From Ornithodoros turicata (lineage: Eukaryota > Arthropoda > Arachnida > Ixodida > Argasidae): a DNA stretch of 64,000 nt. Under the pieces are notes generated by a model. It saw only the letters and a list, made by a program, of their open reading frames with translations, was not told the origin of the DNA and did not search any database. The DNA lies in the NCBI RefSeq assembly GCF_037126465.1, contig NC_088202.1, positions 34,146,213 through 34,210,212 on the forward strand, in the 5' to 3' direction. The stretch's first letter is position 1; the number at the start of each line of letters is the position of its first letter. Both the position numbers and the translations under genes were made by a program. Shown here piece by piece: positions 44,870-55,765 of this stretch.

Positions 44870-45165
44870 TACACTTTCACACCCGGGTTTCAACGTTGTT
44901 ATCTCGGTCATATCACAATGAGAAATAAAGGAGAGAAACAGAAACACAAAAAGAAATGTGTAATGAATGTACATTTTCAGGCCCGAGTTTCAACATTGTT
45001 ATCCCGATAATAAGTTCGGCACAAACGTTTGAATACTGAAAACGTATCAATGTCTCGTATGGCAATAGGAAGCGCATTCCAGAGGCGGGTACCAAAAGAC
45101 GTGATCGAGAAGAAGCCAAAATTAGTGTGAAAAGTAGGGCAATACAGTAAATCGGATCAAAACAG
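44870..45165 (-). pseudogene. LINE 3' end with 100-bp 3'-UTR duplication
   Basis: The minus-strand frame reads FHTNFGFFSITSFGTRLWNA, then LPIAIRDIDTFSVFKRLCRT, a CR1/Jockey-group C-terminus (FFs.t...WN.LP..IR...tf..FK..l). It ends about ten residues later. The block containing TTTCAACATTGTTATC (ending 45,003) is repeated 100 bases lower as TTTCAACGTTGTTATC. Only the extreme 3' part of the element is present. Confidence 0.7.
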
Positions 45166-46895
45166 CGTGCAAAAATTCTCGTTTTCAAGATGTGGCAGGA
45201 GTAAAATCAAACCTGATTCTCTCGTGAAGCCACGAGGTTGCTCATTTCTGATTTGGGTGTCCGGGAATTTTCAGGCTCCTCTCCTATTCAACGATATCGT
45301 TGCGACATTGCGTGTACCTTAATACATTCAAGACTACTGTTATGCTGACGACTTATTCTACTCAGTGTGTTTCGCATAACGCGTTGCAGTGCATAGTCGG
45401 TATTTGTACGGTCCCTGTACAGCGTGCTCTGCCACATAAAGTATAATTAGGAGGCGAAGCACGCTTTACAGAAGCGCGCCGTCGTCCTTCATATGTACTA
45501 GTTGCCTCTAGGGATATAAATTGCCCATGTTTCGTGTATTAGGTAATTGAGATTTAAACTACTGGGCATGAAAGCAGCGACCTTATTAAAAACTGCACCG
45601 GGAGCCGCACTAGTTCCTTTACTGCAGATTGAGAGGGAAATCTTTCCGCTGTTTTCAACCAAAATGGACTGGAGGCACCGGTTAGCGACTCGCGCGTGCA
45701 GTTTCTGGCGAGTACAATGGTTAAAGCAACATGGCATCCATAGTTTTCTCCCTTTCTTTATAGCAGCCTTTATATCAAACGACGGATATATCGGCACATC
45801 ACAACGCTTTCCAATTGGCCTTGTGATAAACGAATTTCGGACTGTTTGTAAATTCGCAATGCAAACGTATTCGACAGATTGATAATCGCAGTTTCAACTC
45901 GCCGTTTAGGCATCGTAGTTACATGTAATGTGTCGGTTGTATCCAGAACGTTCAGTTTATGGGACAGACTCTAAATAATAGCAATAAAATCACAATGAAA
46001 AACGCAATAGCAGAACACACGCTTGAACCGCACCCGTTTCCGATTGTGGCTGCATTTGACATGAGCAAGAGCCTGGCGGCAACGAAGGGAAAGGATTTCT
46101 TCGTGTGGAATCACAGCACGTGCAACGCCACCTAGACAGAGAAAGTCTGCGCATTCCCTCCTCTCCCTCTTTCAGTTAAGAGTCAGAATTCGTCTGCTAC
46201 TGCGATTCACCGTTGTGTGAATTCAAGAACCCGTAAATGATTGCAGCTCACATGGAACCTGCAGACCTAAACATTTAGACAAAAAGTGCACGACGCTTTT
46301 CAGGAAATCTGTTTTGAGAAAGATTAAGGCCGTTTCGCACTTTGTTTCCAAGTTTTCCCATTTCGTACGCGAGGACGTTCAATCACAACTCGCAGACGAC
46401 GGTGATTCTTCCCCGTGCCCACGACCGCTGAAAGCACGTTCGTGATGGGCTACGGCCGTTGAAAACACGATCCTGATTGGCTGTCTCTCAATTGATACGT
46501 CACCTCCACGAGCGCGCAGGCTTTCTCTATAAGGCTGGCGTTGGCACGTGTTGCAACGCATACACCGGACGAGACGCGGGCTACCGATGAAGGTGTTGCA
46601 TCTGGCGAGGTTGCAAATATCCATAATGGAACATTCGTTTAAGAATCTACAGGTTGTCGCGTTTTGGAAACGATTTTTTTGTGCATCAACCGTGCAAAAC
46701 AGCTTGCGCGTAAAAGGTACCGGTTACATATGCGTGGAGCTCTCATCACCCTCCGCGCCTACCGATGCCAAGGCCGAGAGTTCAGTCCATGCCGGGGACG
46801 CCAGGAACATGGTGGCAGCGCACGAGTTGCTTTGACACGCCGTCTCCCGCAGGGGACGTTAAATACGGTGTTCGGCGTACTGCGATTTCGGAGCA
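45166..46895. other. No recognised gene
   Basis: Frames up to 111 codons without domain; no repeat ends seen. Confidence 0.35.
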
Positions 46896-46975
46896 CGTCG
46901 AAGAACCCTGAGGTGGGCAACATTAATCCGCAGACCGACGATTGTGGCGTCGCTCATGGTCATGACTGTCTGACG
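46896..46975 (+). mobile_element. SINE body fragment
   Basis: AGCACGTCGAAGAACCCTGA, GGTGGGCAACATTAATCCGC, then GTGGCGTCGCTCATGGTCAT resembles the GTGCACGTCAAAGAACCCC / GGTGGTCGAAATTA / TGCGGC block of the SINE at 17,640. Confidence 0.5.
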
Positions 46976-47710
46976 ACGTAGAGCCACACATTCTCATTAC
47001 TTAATCGCTTTAATATTTGTTTCTTGTGTGTACTCCGTGTGGTCGCACCTTACTGGGCCTCTAACGTACACGGTCTCGTTGCTTGTCTGCCTGACGTCAT
47101 AGTTTTGATGCTACATTCAAGCTACAAACTGGTCACTATTACGAATGAGCATCACAATTTAAACATCCATTACTACGTGTATGTTGTACGGTTCTATGAC
47201 TTACAGCTGATGAACTCATATGTAAAAAGGATATAACGAACGAATGAATAAATTAATTAGGGCAATGCAAGATATATCCTGCCTTGCGCAAGAGGAACGC
47301 CAACAAAATCCCGTTGATCACACTCTTGCATGATATACTTTCCTTTTTTCTACAGTTTGATATGAGTTGCATGAAGCATCATGTACATAATTATATTGTC
47401 ATTTGCACTACTGTTTCAATGTCGCTGGTAGTACTCTCGATAGGTACTGCACGAATCTGCATTGAATTTCTTATATTGTGCTAACAGTGCGTATGGACAA
47501 AACGTATGGTCCCGCGACGCACGAGGACAGGTGGATACAGGCAGCACGGAGGTGTGTCTTACGGTGAGTCTCATCCATAGTGTCATCCTGAACACGTCTT
47601 TCTTCTTATTATATAGCTGGCAATTTAATAGTGTTAATTAATAAGAGGAGGAAAGTAATTTACGGTACGACAATTTCGGCACATAATACTTTGCGAAATA
47701 CTCCTAAGTT

Positions 47711-48142
47711 TCAACAGTGCACCTTCGATAAGTCTTTCCAGCGATTTTCCGGTGTATATTTAGTCATAGGCTGATAGAATGCCGCAAAAGCGACCGTGTC
47801 ACTTTCCTGCCATGGCATGCCTGACGTGCATTCAAGTACAGACGAGACGGGAATCTCTAAACTGGAGCAGCTGTGACAGCAATTCTTTTTAGTGCCCGCA
47901 CAAAATGAGATATCGATTATCCGAGTATTCCTTTGCAAAGTGAGTCCGCCCACCAATTGGCAGGGAGTGCGGAGGACTTTAGCGAGAACCAACGCCCTTG
48001 GAGAAACGTCGAGTAATATTCCATAGAGATGAACACGAATCCTTTCTAAAGCCTCGCCACGTGTCAAAATCGTGTATTGAAATCCTGCCGGATTCCGAAT
48101 ACACATTCGGGTATTTCTTTTTTCACTTTTTTGTGCGGCCAT
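47711..48142 (-). CDS. Unrecognised 143-codon open frame
   Basis: This is the longest clean frame in the window not explained by a repeat. The peptide is basic at its N-terminus (AAQKSEKRNTRMCIRNPAGF), has a hydrophobic mid-section (LVLAKVLRTPCQLVGGL) and eight cysteines, five of them in a segment around NCCHSCSSLEIPVSSVLEC. It starts at an ATG and ends KDLSKVHC. I recognise no domain. The opposite strand is broken by stops here. It may be a chance frame, an exon, or a decayed element. Confidence 0.2.
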   Translation of the reverse strand: MAAQKSEKRNTRMCIRNPAGFQYTILTRGEALERIRVHLYGILLDVSPRALVLAKVLRTPCQLVGGLTLQRNTRIIDISFCAGTKKNCCHSCSSLEIPVSSVLECTSGMPWQESDTVAFAAFYQPMTKYTPENRWKDLSKVHC

Positions 48143-48994
48143 AAGTCTCTATGATAAAAGGATGTGATTTTCGAAATGCGGGGTAAGATTTTTGTTCGCT
48201 GTCGAGGTCATCTCTTTTCTCTCGTTTTAGACGTCAGTGTGGGTGGAAAGGTGCATAGTATACTTGCAAAAGTGTACCGTTCCAAGCAGTAGGCGGGAGA
48301 ACAGGGACAATGTTGGCTGCGATGCGCGTCAGTGTCATTTGTCAGTCAATTGTCATTACAAAAGAGGATGCCCTTGGTATTCTTATCACAAAAATTCGGC
48401 TGCAAATGATGTCTTTATCACAATCTTTGTATACGTTTCGCGAGACAACCGACAGGAGAAAATTTAAGATTCGTTTCCTTCAGCCTGAGGAAAGCAGTAA
48501 ACAACTACACAGAACGAACGCACAACCTAACAATGATTTATTTGCGAAACAGGAACAAACCTCACAGGGAAATATTCACGCAACCGTTCAACCACGCAAC
48601 GACCCGAAATAACCATTTAAATACGCGTACAGCCTGAGGCGTGCGTAGCGTTTTGAAAGCATCGGTTCAACGTTTCTAGTGTTCCGTCGAAGACCAATAA
48701 TGTTTAATGACCCAAAATGGCCATAAAGCATTATCTCGAACCTGTAACCGTTGTGCAACACTTTCGGGATCGTTAAATATATCAGTCTAACTTCATTTGC
48801 TGGTACCCCATGTGCGCACGGTACCACCATTCTCCTCCTCCAAACGCAAAGACGCGTCTCAACATGACGCACGACCCTTCGTCCGGCCTGAAATAGTAAT
48901 TTTAAAACTGAAGCGAATAAGAAGTGAATACTTATTTACTCAAAACAAATACGAAACGAATAATTATGTAACCGGGCCGATCATACATGCAACA
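48143..48994. other. No recognised gene
   Basis: Short frames only, no element ends. Confidence 0.35.
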
Positions 48995-49150
48995 CATACG
49001 GGGTGTTCCACGATGTCACTCAATTCAATAGGTTTTACATCAGACAATTATAAAGCTACTTGGAATACACTCATGCAGACTTTTGCCACAAAGATTGAGG
49101 CCGCTTACATTCGCATCACGCGTAAGCTAATTTGCATAATTAGACTCGAA
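48995..49150 (+). repeat. GGGGTGTTCCACG repeat, copy 1 (inverted partner at 52,045)
   Basis: GGGGTGTTCCACGATGTCAC, ATTATAAAGCTACTTGGAAT, CAGACTTTTGCCACAAAGAT and AAGCTAATTTGCATAATTAG match the complement of 52,045-52,275. The family end resembles GGGTGTTC-type termini seen in many arthropod repeats; superfamily unknown. Confidence 0.6.
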
Positions 49151-49276
49151 CAATTTACACAACAAGGGCGGCGTTTTCCTTCCCAAAGAGCAGCACTTCA
49201 GTGTCGCTGCCGCACCATTCACATTGGCAACCGTCCTCGGCCCTTGGTCTAACATTGATCGAACATCGCCATCCTC

Positions 49277-49316
49277 TGCACTCTTAAAAACAGAACTTCA
49301 CTGCATAGCACGATCC
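49277..49316. mobile_element. TA foldback MITE left-end fragment
   Basis: GCACTCTTAAAAACAGAACT then TCACTGCATAGCACGATCC, stopping at the conserved CCTAGCC block where the next copy starts at TA. Confidence 0.7.
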
Positions 49317-49542
49317 TACACTCTTAAAAATGAACTTCACCACATAGCACGCTCCTAGCCAACCATCACCCCGAATGACAACGTTCTCGCCCCCGATTTG
49401 TCGGAAACGAGAGGCAGAGCCTATTTTGTGCCGTACATAATGGCACAAAATAGGCTCCACCTCTCGTTTTCAACAAATTGGGGGCGAGAACATTGTCATT
49501 CGGAATGATGGTTGGCTAGGAGCGTGCTATGTGGTGAAGTTA
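49317..49542. mobile_element. TA foldback MITE inserted in an older copy's TA
   Basis: TACACTCTTAAAAATGAACT to GTGCTATGTGGTGAAGTT. The arms are almost perfectly complementary (CCGAATGACAACGTTCTCGC against GCGAGAACATTGTCATTCGG), with the GGCAGAGCCTATTTTGTGCC inner module. The right tip is cut off after GAAGTT and replaced by a CTACTCTC repeat. Confidence 0.85.
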
Positions 49543-49689
49543 CTCTACTCTCTCAGGTACTCTACTCTCCCCGATGAACTCGTGCACCTCACCGCCATCC
49601 CCATCCTTCAGCCTCCTCTATCCTCCATCCGTCCGTCCTTCCTTTGTGTTTTGCTTTGCGTTCTTTTCCTTTCTTTTTTTTTTTTGCTA

Positions 49690-49790
49690 TAGTCGTGACG
49701 ACGCCCACTTCAGTGTGGCCAACAACGGCGAGCCTATCCTGCCATTACCCCCCCCCCCCCCATTTTTAAGAGTGTGGGTTAAACAGGGTA
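49690..49790 (+). mobile_element. LINE/SINE 3' tail fragment
   Basis: TATAGTCGTGACGACGCCCA then GTGTGGCCAACAACGGCGAG is the shared tail sequence found at 50,213-50,255 and in the SINEs. A 14-base C tract follows at 49,748-49,761. Confidence 0.6.
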
Positions 49791-49859
49791 CAGACAGTGG
49801 TAATGAGGTATACATGTCGTGCTTTAGACCCTTTATTCCCTTTGTATACCTTTTGCATA

Positions 49860-50350
49860 CATTTTCTTCTGACAGTGATAGACAACGCAAACTGCATACA
49901 TTGTCAGCAAATTGAAACTCTCGAACACATCCTACTGCACTGCTGCGCATATGCTGCGGTGCGGGAGAAATACCTTGGCCATTGGAGGAATTGTACGGTG
50001 GATGATGTCCTACATCCCAGAGGTTCTTTCACGGAAAGAAACTCCGAAATTCGCAGCCTCGTCTGCTTTCTCAAGGAATCTGTCCTCGCTCAAAGGCTAT
50101 GAGTACTGCTCGGACTTCTCATCAACTCTGGCAGTGACTGCCCTAGATCGTAACTTTCGGCCCTCATCATTCCTTCACCTGTTATCACATCATCTCATCT
50201 CATCCTGGCTACAGTCGTGACGCAGCCCACATTCGTGAGGCCAACAACGGCAAGCCGGTTTTCGTCTCATCATCATGTCACATCTTATTCCGTCCATTGT
50301 GCCTTGGGGTAGTGGACCCCACCTCATGTGACGGATTTCCCCATTCAATC
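49860..50350 (+). pseudogene. I-like LINE C-terminus with the SINE-type 3' tail
   Basis: The frame to the stop near 50,100 reads CIHCQQIETLEHILLHCCAY then AAVREKYLGHW, the CxxC...H...C end of I/R1-group ORF2, followed by FLKESVLAQRL. The 3' UTR contains CTACAGTCGTGACGCAGCCC and GTGAGGCCAACAACGGCAAG. The same tail occurs in the tRNA-SINEs of this window, so this LINE family is a candidate partner. Strongly 5'-truncated. Confidence 0.8.
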
Positions 50351-50619
50351 ATCATCAATTTATCTGTGTTGTTTCCTTCCTGAATTCGGAAGTCCATGGC
50401 CATAACGCACTATTCCAATCCCAATCACGGAGTTTTTCACAAGATTTCAACGCCCATAGATTATCCCACACGCACAGCGGTATGGTATTGCAATTGTTGC
50501 GGCGAAACATATAATCTAATCGTCATTCACGTACTTGTTGTTGTTGAACAAGCGTCCGACAGGCGAAAATCAGTCGCTGGGCGACACACACACACACACA
50601 CGCATAATGAAATGATGAT

Positions 50620-51251
50620 CAGATGGGGCCGATGCCGGCCAGCAGGCTGGGCGCTGCCCCGGTGACAATTGTAGAGAATGCTTCGATGGGCGAAGTGCGC
50701 TCGCCGTGGAGGACACTGAGCACGTTCTCGTGCATTGTTCTAGATACACACCTCAAAGGGCTACCATGAAATCTGCTCCCGACCGACTGGACAACCGCAA
50801 CTTTGACCTCGTAAAAGTGCTGGGTGCTTGACCACCTGAAAAGACGGATGCTGCCTTGTCAGCGCTTGTGACATTTATTCAGAGGTGCGCGTTGGAGTCA
50901 GTATGTCAAGACCGTGTGATTCATTGTTCATCATTCAAGATTCATCATTCAACCGGCGATTTGGCCATTGGCCGATACTTATCGCGAAACCTGGGGGTTT
51001 CTCTTTTCTATTTTTTCCCTTTGGAAAGGGGGGGGGGGGGGAGGGGGGGTCTGTGCATGGGAGTAGCCTAATTTGTCGTGTGACGAATTCAATCTCTCCC
51101 TATTATTTTTCTTCCTCACCATCGACATCAACATCTCGCTGATATTACGTTTGCGGAATTGTCCAAATGCTCTCCCTCCTATGCAAGAAGAAAAGAAACC
51201 ACGTCACAACCACACCTTTCTCGTTGATCCACGTATCTGTCATCAGCCGCC
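50620..51251 (+). pseudogene. I-like LINE C-terminus, tandem unit 1
   Basis: The plus frame reads VEDTEHVLVHCSRYTPQRAT, then MKSALDRLDNRNFDLVKVLG, A, a TGA, then EKTDAALSALVTFIQRCALE. This is the zinc-cluster/LD.R.f.l...LGPW block with TGA at the W position. The 3' part includes a long G tract (51,028-51,041). The segment from about 50,702 is repeated immediately downstream. Confidence 0.75.
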
Positions 51252-51775
51252 AGCCGTGGAGTACAGTGAGCACGTTCTCGTGCATTGTTCTAGATACGCA
51301 CATCAAATGACTACCATGAAATCTGCTCTCGACCGACTGGACAACCGCAACTTTGACCTCGTAAAAGCGCTGGGCCCTTGACAACCTGAAAAGACGGATG
51401 CTGCCTTGTCAGCGCGTGTGACATTTATTCAGAGGTGCGCGTTGGAGTCAGTATGTCAAGACCGTGTGATTCATTGTGTACTACGTTAACTGGCGATTTG
51501 GCCATTGGCCGATACTTATCGCGAAAGCTGGGGGTTTCTCTTTTCTATTTTTTCCCTTTGGAAGGGGGGGGGGGGTCTGTGCATGGGAGTAGCCTAATTT
51601 CTCGTGTGACGAATTCAATCTCTCCCTACTATTTTTCTTCCTCACCATCAACATCTCGCTGATATTACGTTTGCGGAATTGTCCAAATGCTCTCCCTCCT
51701 ATGCAAGAAGAAAAGAGACCACGTCACAATCACACCTCGTTGATCAACGTGTCTGTCATCAACCGCCAGCCACTG
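51252..51775 (+). pseudogene. I-like LINE C-terminus, tandem unit 2
   Basis: This repeats 50,702-51,251 with a 550-bp offset (CACGTTCTCG at 50,721 and 51,271). The protein is VEYSEHVLVHCSRYAHQMTT, then ALDRLDNRNFDLVKALGP with TGA again in the W position. A few short deletions (for example TTCATCATTC) distinguish it. High identity suggests a recent duplication. Confidence 0.75.
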
Positions 51776-52044
51776 ATAATGACGAGTTGCGCGATAAGGC
51801 CCTCGATCGGAATAGAACTGTCGCTCTTTCCACTTCGTCCCGATAAAGTGGACCCAAGAGTAGCGCAAACGGAAATTTCATCGAGCATATTCCGCCCACA
51901 TTTCCGGCTGTCAATTTTTTATAGAAATCTTGTGGAAAAAAAAAAAGAACGCGTGACTTTGCTTGGAATAATGTGTCACGGTCATATGTTTCCGAATAAT
52001 TCAGGAGGGAAAAAAAATGCTGCCTTTGCTTTGCAATTTTTCTA
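51776..52044. other. No recognised gene
   Basis: No element ends; short A tracts only. Confidence 0.35.
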
Positions 52045-52275
52045 GTTTAATTATGCAAATTAGCTTAATTAATGCGTGACGCCAACGCAAACGCCTCAGG
52101 GGGTATACGTTTATTCAGAAAAAAAGAAAGGAAAAGTTAGCCAGGCAGAACAATACGGCACAATCTGTGGCAAAAGTCTGTATGAGTGTATTCCTAGTAG
52201 CCTTATAATTTTTGAAGTAAGTAGTAAGATCTATTTTTAAGAATTTAGTGACATCCTCTCGTCGAACACCCTGCA
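52045..52275 (-). repeat. GGGTGTTC repeat, copy 2, interrupted
   Basis: The complement of copy 1: TTATGCAAATTAGCTTAATT, TGTGGCAAAAGTCTGTATGA, GTATTCCTAGTAGCCTTATA and GTCGAACACCCTGC. Between them, at 52,098-52,155, lies GGGGGTATACGTTTATTCAG then AAAGTTAGCCAGGCAGAAC, belonging to the GCTTGCTATTCC repeat family. Confidence 0.6.
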
Positions 52276-53650
52276 TACGGATGTACAACATATGTACGTG
52301 ATGGGTATTTAGTTATTATAATCCTCTCCTTAACCGTTGCCTTTTTCTTTTCTGTTTTGCAAGTGTACACCCACGCATTGCCGCATGGCCTTTGGGTTTC
52401 GACAATGAGTAAACACGCATACGAATATTCGGATGAAACCGCACTTACTTTGTTTTACACCCTCCCTTTTCGAGTTTACGTGTTGACGTGTGCAAATTCG
52501 GAACTATTCGAATATATTTGGTTTGGAAGAAACATCGATTCGATTGCAAATTCGAATATTGTGCCGTATTGCTCCGTACCTACTTTCAGAACCATTTTTT
52601 ATGCCACAAAATGTACCTTATGCTTTTATTCTAGTGAGCTTGTAATTGAATTGGCTACTACTTTACAGAAGGAAAAGTGTTGGTTTCGTATCTGTTGTTG
52701 AGCGTGTCTAGTTGTTTTCCGTGTTTCATGAACCATTTCACAGTTGTGACGCTGATGACATTGTTGCGTGTAGTCACGTTTCAGTGTTTGCACGCATATA
52801 AAAATCAGGACCTGGTCTGCCATCACGCACGTAGACCGAGATGATAATCTCGCCAGTACATAAACATTGGAAGACACAAGTGACGTCCGTAGGGCTGAGT
52901 AGTGTTTGTGTTGGCGTTTATCGCTTTTACGAGTTCGTTTGACGCAGCTCCAGGGATGCCATCAGATTCGGCGAAGTGCCCACGTCGCACCGGAAGGAAA
53001 TTGCAATGACCATCTGTACTAGGGTTACGTGCGTTCCTTTTTCTTTGTTTGCCGCGAGTGACCTCGCTGGTGACTCATGCAAATTGTTTAATAATAATTG
53101 GGTGTTTACGTCGCGAGACAACTGAGATCTCATGCAAATTGTGATTGTTTAATTTCGATTTGTAGGCGTACATTCGTTTCCTCCTCGTTGTATACACAGA
53201 GCACATCGCTGCACTTAGCCCGGTTCGTTAGCTGAAAGAAAAACAGAAAAATACAGCCACAATGATTTCATTATCTGTTCCGCCATGAATCACGCTGAGA
53301 CGTGTCTAAGGAAGATGTACGTTCTCCAATGAGTCCTTGACAGTTTGGAGCTAAAAGCTCATTATAGCTCATTAGTTATTTACATTACTGAACGCCATAG
53401 AAAACTGTGGAACAAGGGACACCGCATAGCGTTGCACTGGATGCAAGCCAATGTAATTATTCCAGGGAATTAGGAGGCAAAACGAAAGGCAGCATTAAGT
53501 TCTCACCAGACTCCATCGCACCCCACCGTATCGCGGTCGTAGACTGTGTACCTTCCGACAACGTAGCCCAGGCTTAAAGGCTAGAAATACTTTCACATGG
53601 TTTGCGTAGCCGACGCTCGCATGTCGAATGTTTGTGCCCTGTATACAGAC
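52276..53650. other. Unassigned, with two tail fragments
   Basis: GCATTGCCGCATGGCCTTTG near 52,375 resembles a CR1-type 3' tail. AATAATTGGGTGTTTACGTC then GCGAGACAACTGAGATC at about 53,092-53,130 resembles a SINE tail. No gene. Confidence 0.4.
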
Positions 53651-53659
53651 CGGTCATTT

Positions 53660-55345
53660 AATTTGATGTTATTTTATTTCGGTACACCCCAAGGGCGCTT
53701 CGGTAGGGCATGACATGGGGGGGGGGGATCGAGCATAGAGGCGCACTTATACAAAATACTAAGTGAAATATAAGAACGTGAGAACAACAAAGCGCAATAA
53801 AAAAGGGAAATTAAGAATGGAAAAAAGTGAAATACCAAAGCACATGAAAATGCACAAGGGAAAAAAGATGCACAGGGAGCAAAATATAGCACAACAAATG
53901 AGAAACACGCAGACAGTTGGAACAAAAGGAATATAAAGCATGATAAGGTATGCGAATTGAGCGAAAGATACGCGAGCATTAAGATGTACGATGCACGAGA
54001 ATTCAGCGGAAAGATGTGTGACGGCTGCGAGAAACTGATCAGGGCTTCTAGCTATAACTGCAATGGAATGAGACAATGAATTCCAATCCACTAAGGTATG
54101 CGCGAAGAAAGACTTGGAGAATAATACAGTTCGCGCAGCCAAACGTGTGACGTTGTAGGGGTGATCAATCCTTGTGGATATGGGATGGTCCGGCTTAACA
54201 TATGACGGTCGTAGCGTGGGTGAATTATATATCTTATGGAATTGCGAAAGGCGAGCGACTTTTCTTCGGTTGCAAAGCAGGGGTAGGTCAAGGTTGTTTT
54301 TCAAGTAGGAAACGCTGAGATGAGGTGAAATGTCCGATGAGATGAAGCGAGCTGCACGGTTCTGAATTGCCTCGATGTCTTTGATTAGGACTGTGTACTT
54401 TTGTCCGAGACCGCACTGGCGTACTCAAATTGAGGGTGAACTATTAGGTAAGCGAGGCGTTTTTGTGTTGAGATGCGAGATATAGGTTACGTCTACGGTA
54501 GCGAAGCGAGCAATTTGGACGATACGCTTGTGAGGGATATGGGGCTATAGTTAAGAGGAGAGTGTTTTGAACCTTCTTTTGTGGAGTCGATTTACGTTTG
54601 CTTTACGCCAGTCACGAGGGACAGAAGCATGTTCTAATCATTGTTGGAACAACGCAGGAAGGTACATGGCAGATGTGTATTTAGTTCCCTTGAGTAGTTT
54701 CGAGTTAATGTCGTCAGATAAGGATGTTTTCAATGTGTCTATGAAAATTAACGATACCGGCCGTCGATATATCTACTGGATACATTGATGGAAAATTTGC
54801 CGTGGAATGGCAGGGAACCTAATCGGAGTCACCTGCCGCGAACGCTTCTGAACAGGTACGGCTGAATTCTCTGCATGACGCTAAGTCAGACATAAGTCTT
54901 CCGTCCGCGTCGTGCAGTTGGATATCATCGTTACGCTGAGGGTTAATTAACTCCCAAGCCATTTTTGGAGGTTCAAATGGAGTATACTAGGAAGATCCAT
55001 TTTATAAAATTTGCTTTGGTAGTACGGAGGGGATGTTTGCAAGCATTCGAGCAAGCATAAAATATATTCCACGCAAGTTCAGTGTTAAGAGGCTTGGCGC
55101 AGCGATATAGATGTTTCTCTCTACGAGACAGTGCCCTTAGTGAACGATTGTACCAAGGGGCGGAGTTAGAGGTGACTGTGGACACTGTACGAATGTATCT
55201 GTTGGCCAGATCTGCAAGTCTGTCTTTGAAAAGAAATCAGTCGTCATTGACTCTGCTGTGTCAACCAGTCATCTCTTGTTCTTGTCTGGAGCTATCACTA
55301 CTTTCTGTCCGCGGTCCACACCAGTCTCTAGTGACCTACATCTGA
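53660..55345 (-). pseudogene. CR1-like LINE, RT core deleted, multiple frameshifts
   Basis: The minus strand reads in protein order: FKDRLADLANRYIRTVSTVT and APWYNRSLRALSRREKHLYR (linker before RT, about 55,230-55,090). ELINPQRNDDIQLHDADGRL follows. Then TSLSDDINSKLLKGT, ASVPRDWRKANV and HKRRFK (RT domain start, about 54,720-54,580). The RT core with its catalytic box is missing near 54,510-54,560. LIVHPQFEYASAVS and IEAIQNRAARFISSD then come in two frames, and a long frame (54,304-53,759) follows with LLCNRRKVARLSQFHKIYNS, VTRLAARTVLFSKSFFAHTL and VDWNSLSHSI, the CR1 C-terminus. The 3' tail near 53,680 (CCAAGGGCGC complement) resembles the CR1-like tail at 15,640. It is one of the longest LINE remnants here, yet inactive. 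Confidence 0.85.
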
Positions 55346-55439
55346 CCAAAAAGGGGGTCAAAGAGTAGAACTTTTATACGCGGGAAGGGGACGTTCCTTG
55401 CGAGCAATGCCAACACCACCAAATGCCAAGGATGGAGCT

Positions 55440-55677
55440 CGTTGACACGTTTCCGTATAACCCAACCAGGATGACATCGTTCTGGATGTTCTGGAAGCAA
55501 GTTTGCTCAAGATGACATTGGTTCTAGAACATTGTTTCCAGTACTTCAGGTCCGGATACCGACAACGAATTCTGGATAGCCGAGTAAAAACCAATGTTAG
55601 CAAGTTCGTTCCCGACCACTCAGACCGGATAACGAGTTTTAGGGTTAACTGAGTTACGGATAGGCGAGGCATGACTG
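55440..55677 (-). mobile_element. Tigger-like element, one end only
   Basis: Minus strand: CAGTCATGCCTCGCCTATCC is followed by CGTAACTCAGTTAACCC and TATCCGG-type repeats (GGATAACG, GGATACCG, GGATAGCC). The plus-strand end ...ATGACTG is followed by TA at 55,678-55,679. The opposite end was not found. The 114-codon minus frame here is a by-product. Confidence 0.5.
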
Positions 55678-55765
55678 TACACTGAAAGTGCGTCTTTACC
55701 ATGCATGTTCAGACCTCTGCACATCATCCGACGTTTAGTGCGACTTACAACAGACGCTCATTGTG

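Noticed and set aside
48797..49252. 151-codon plus frame
   Set aside because: Its central part is the GGGTGTTC repeat, also found inverted at 52,045, so it is not a gene.
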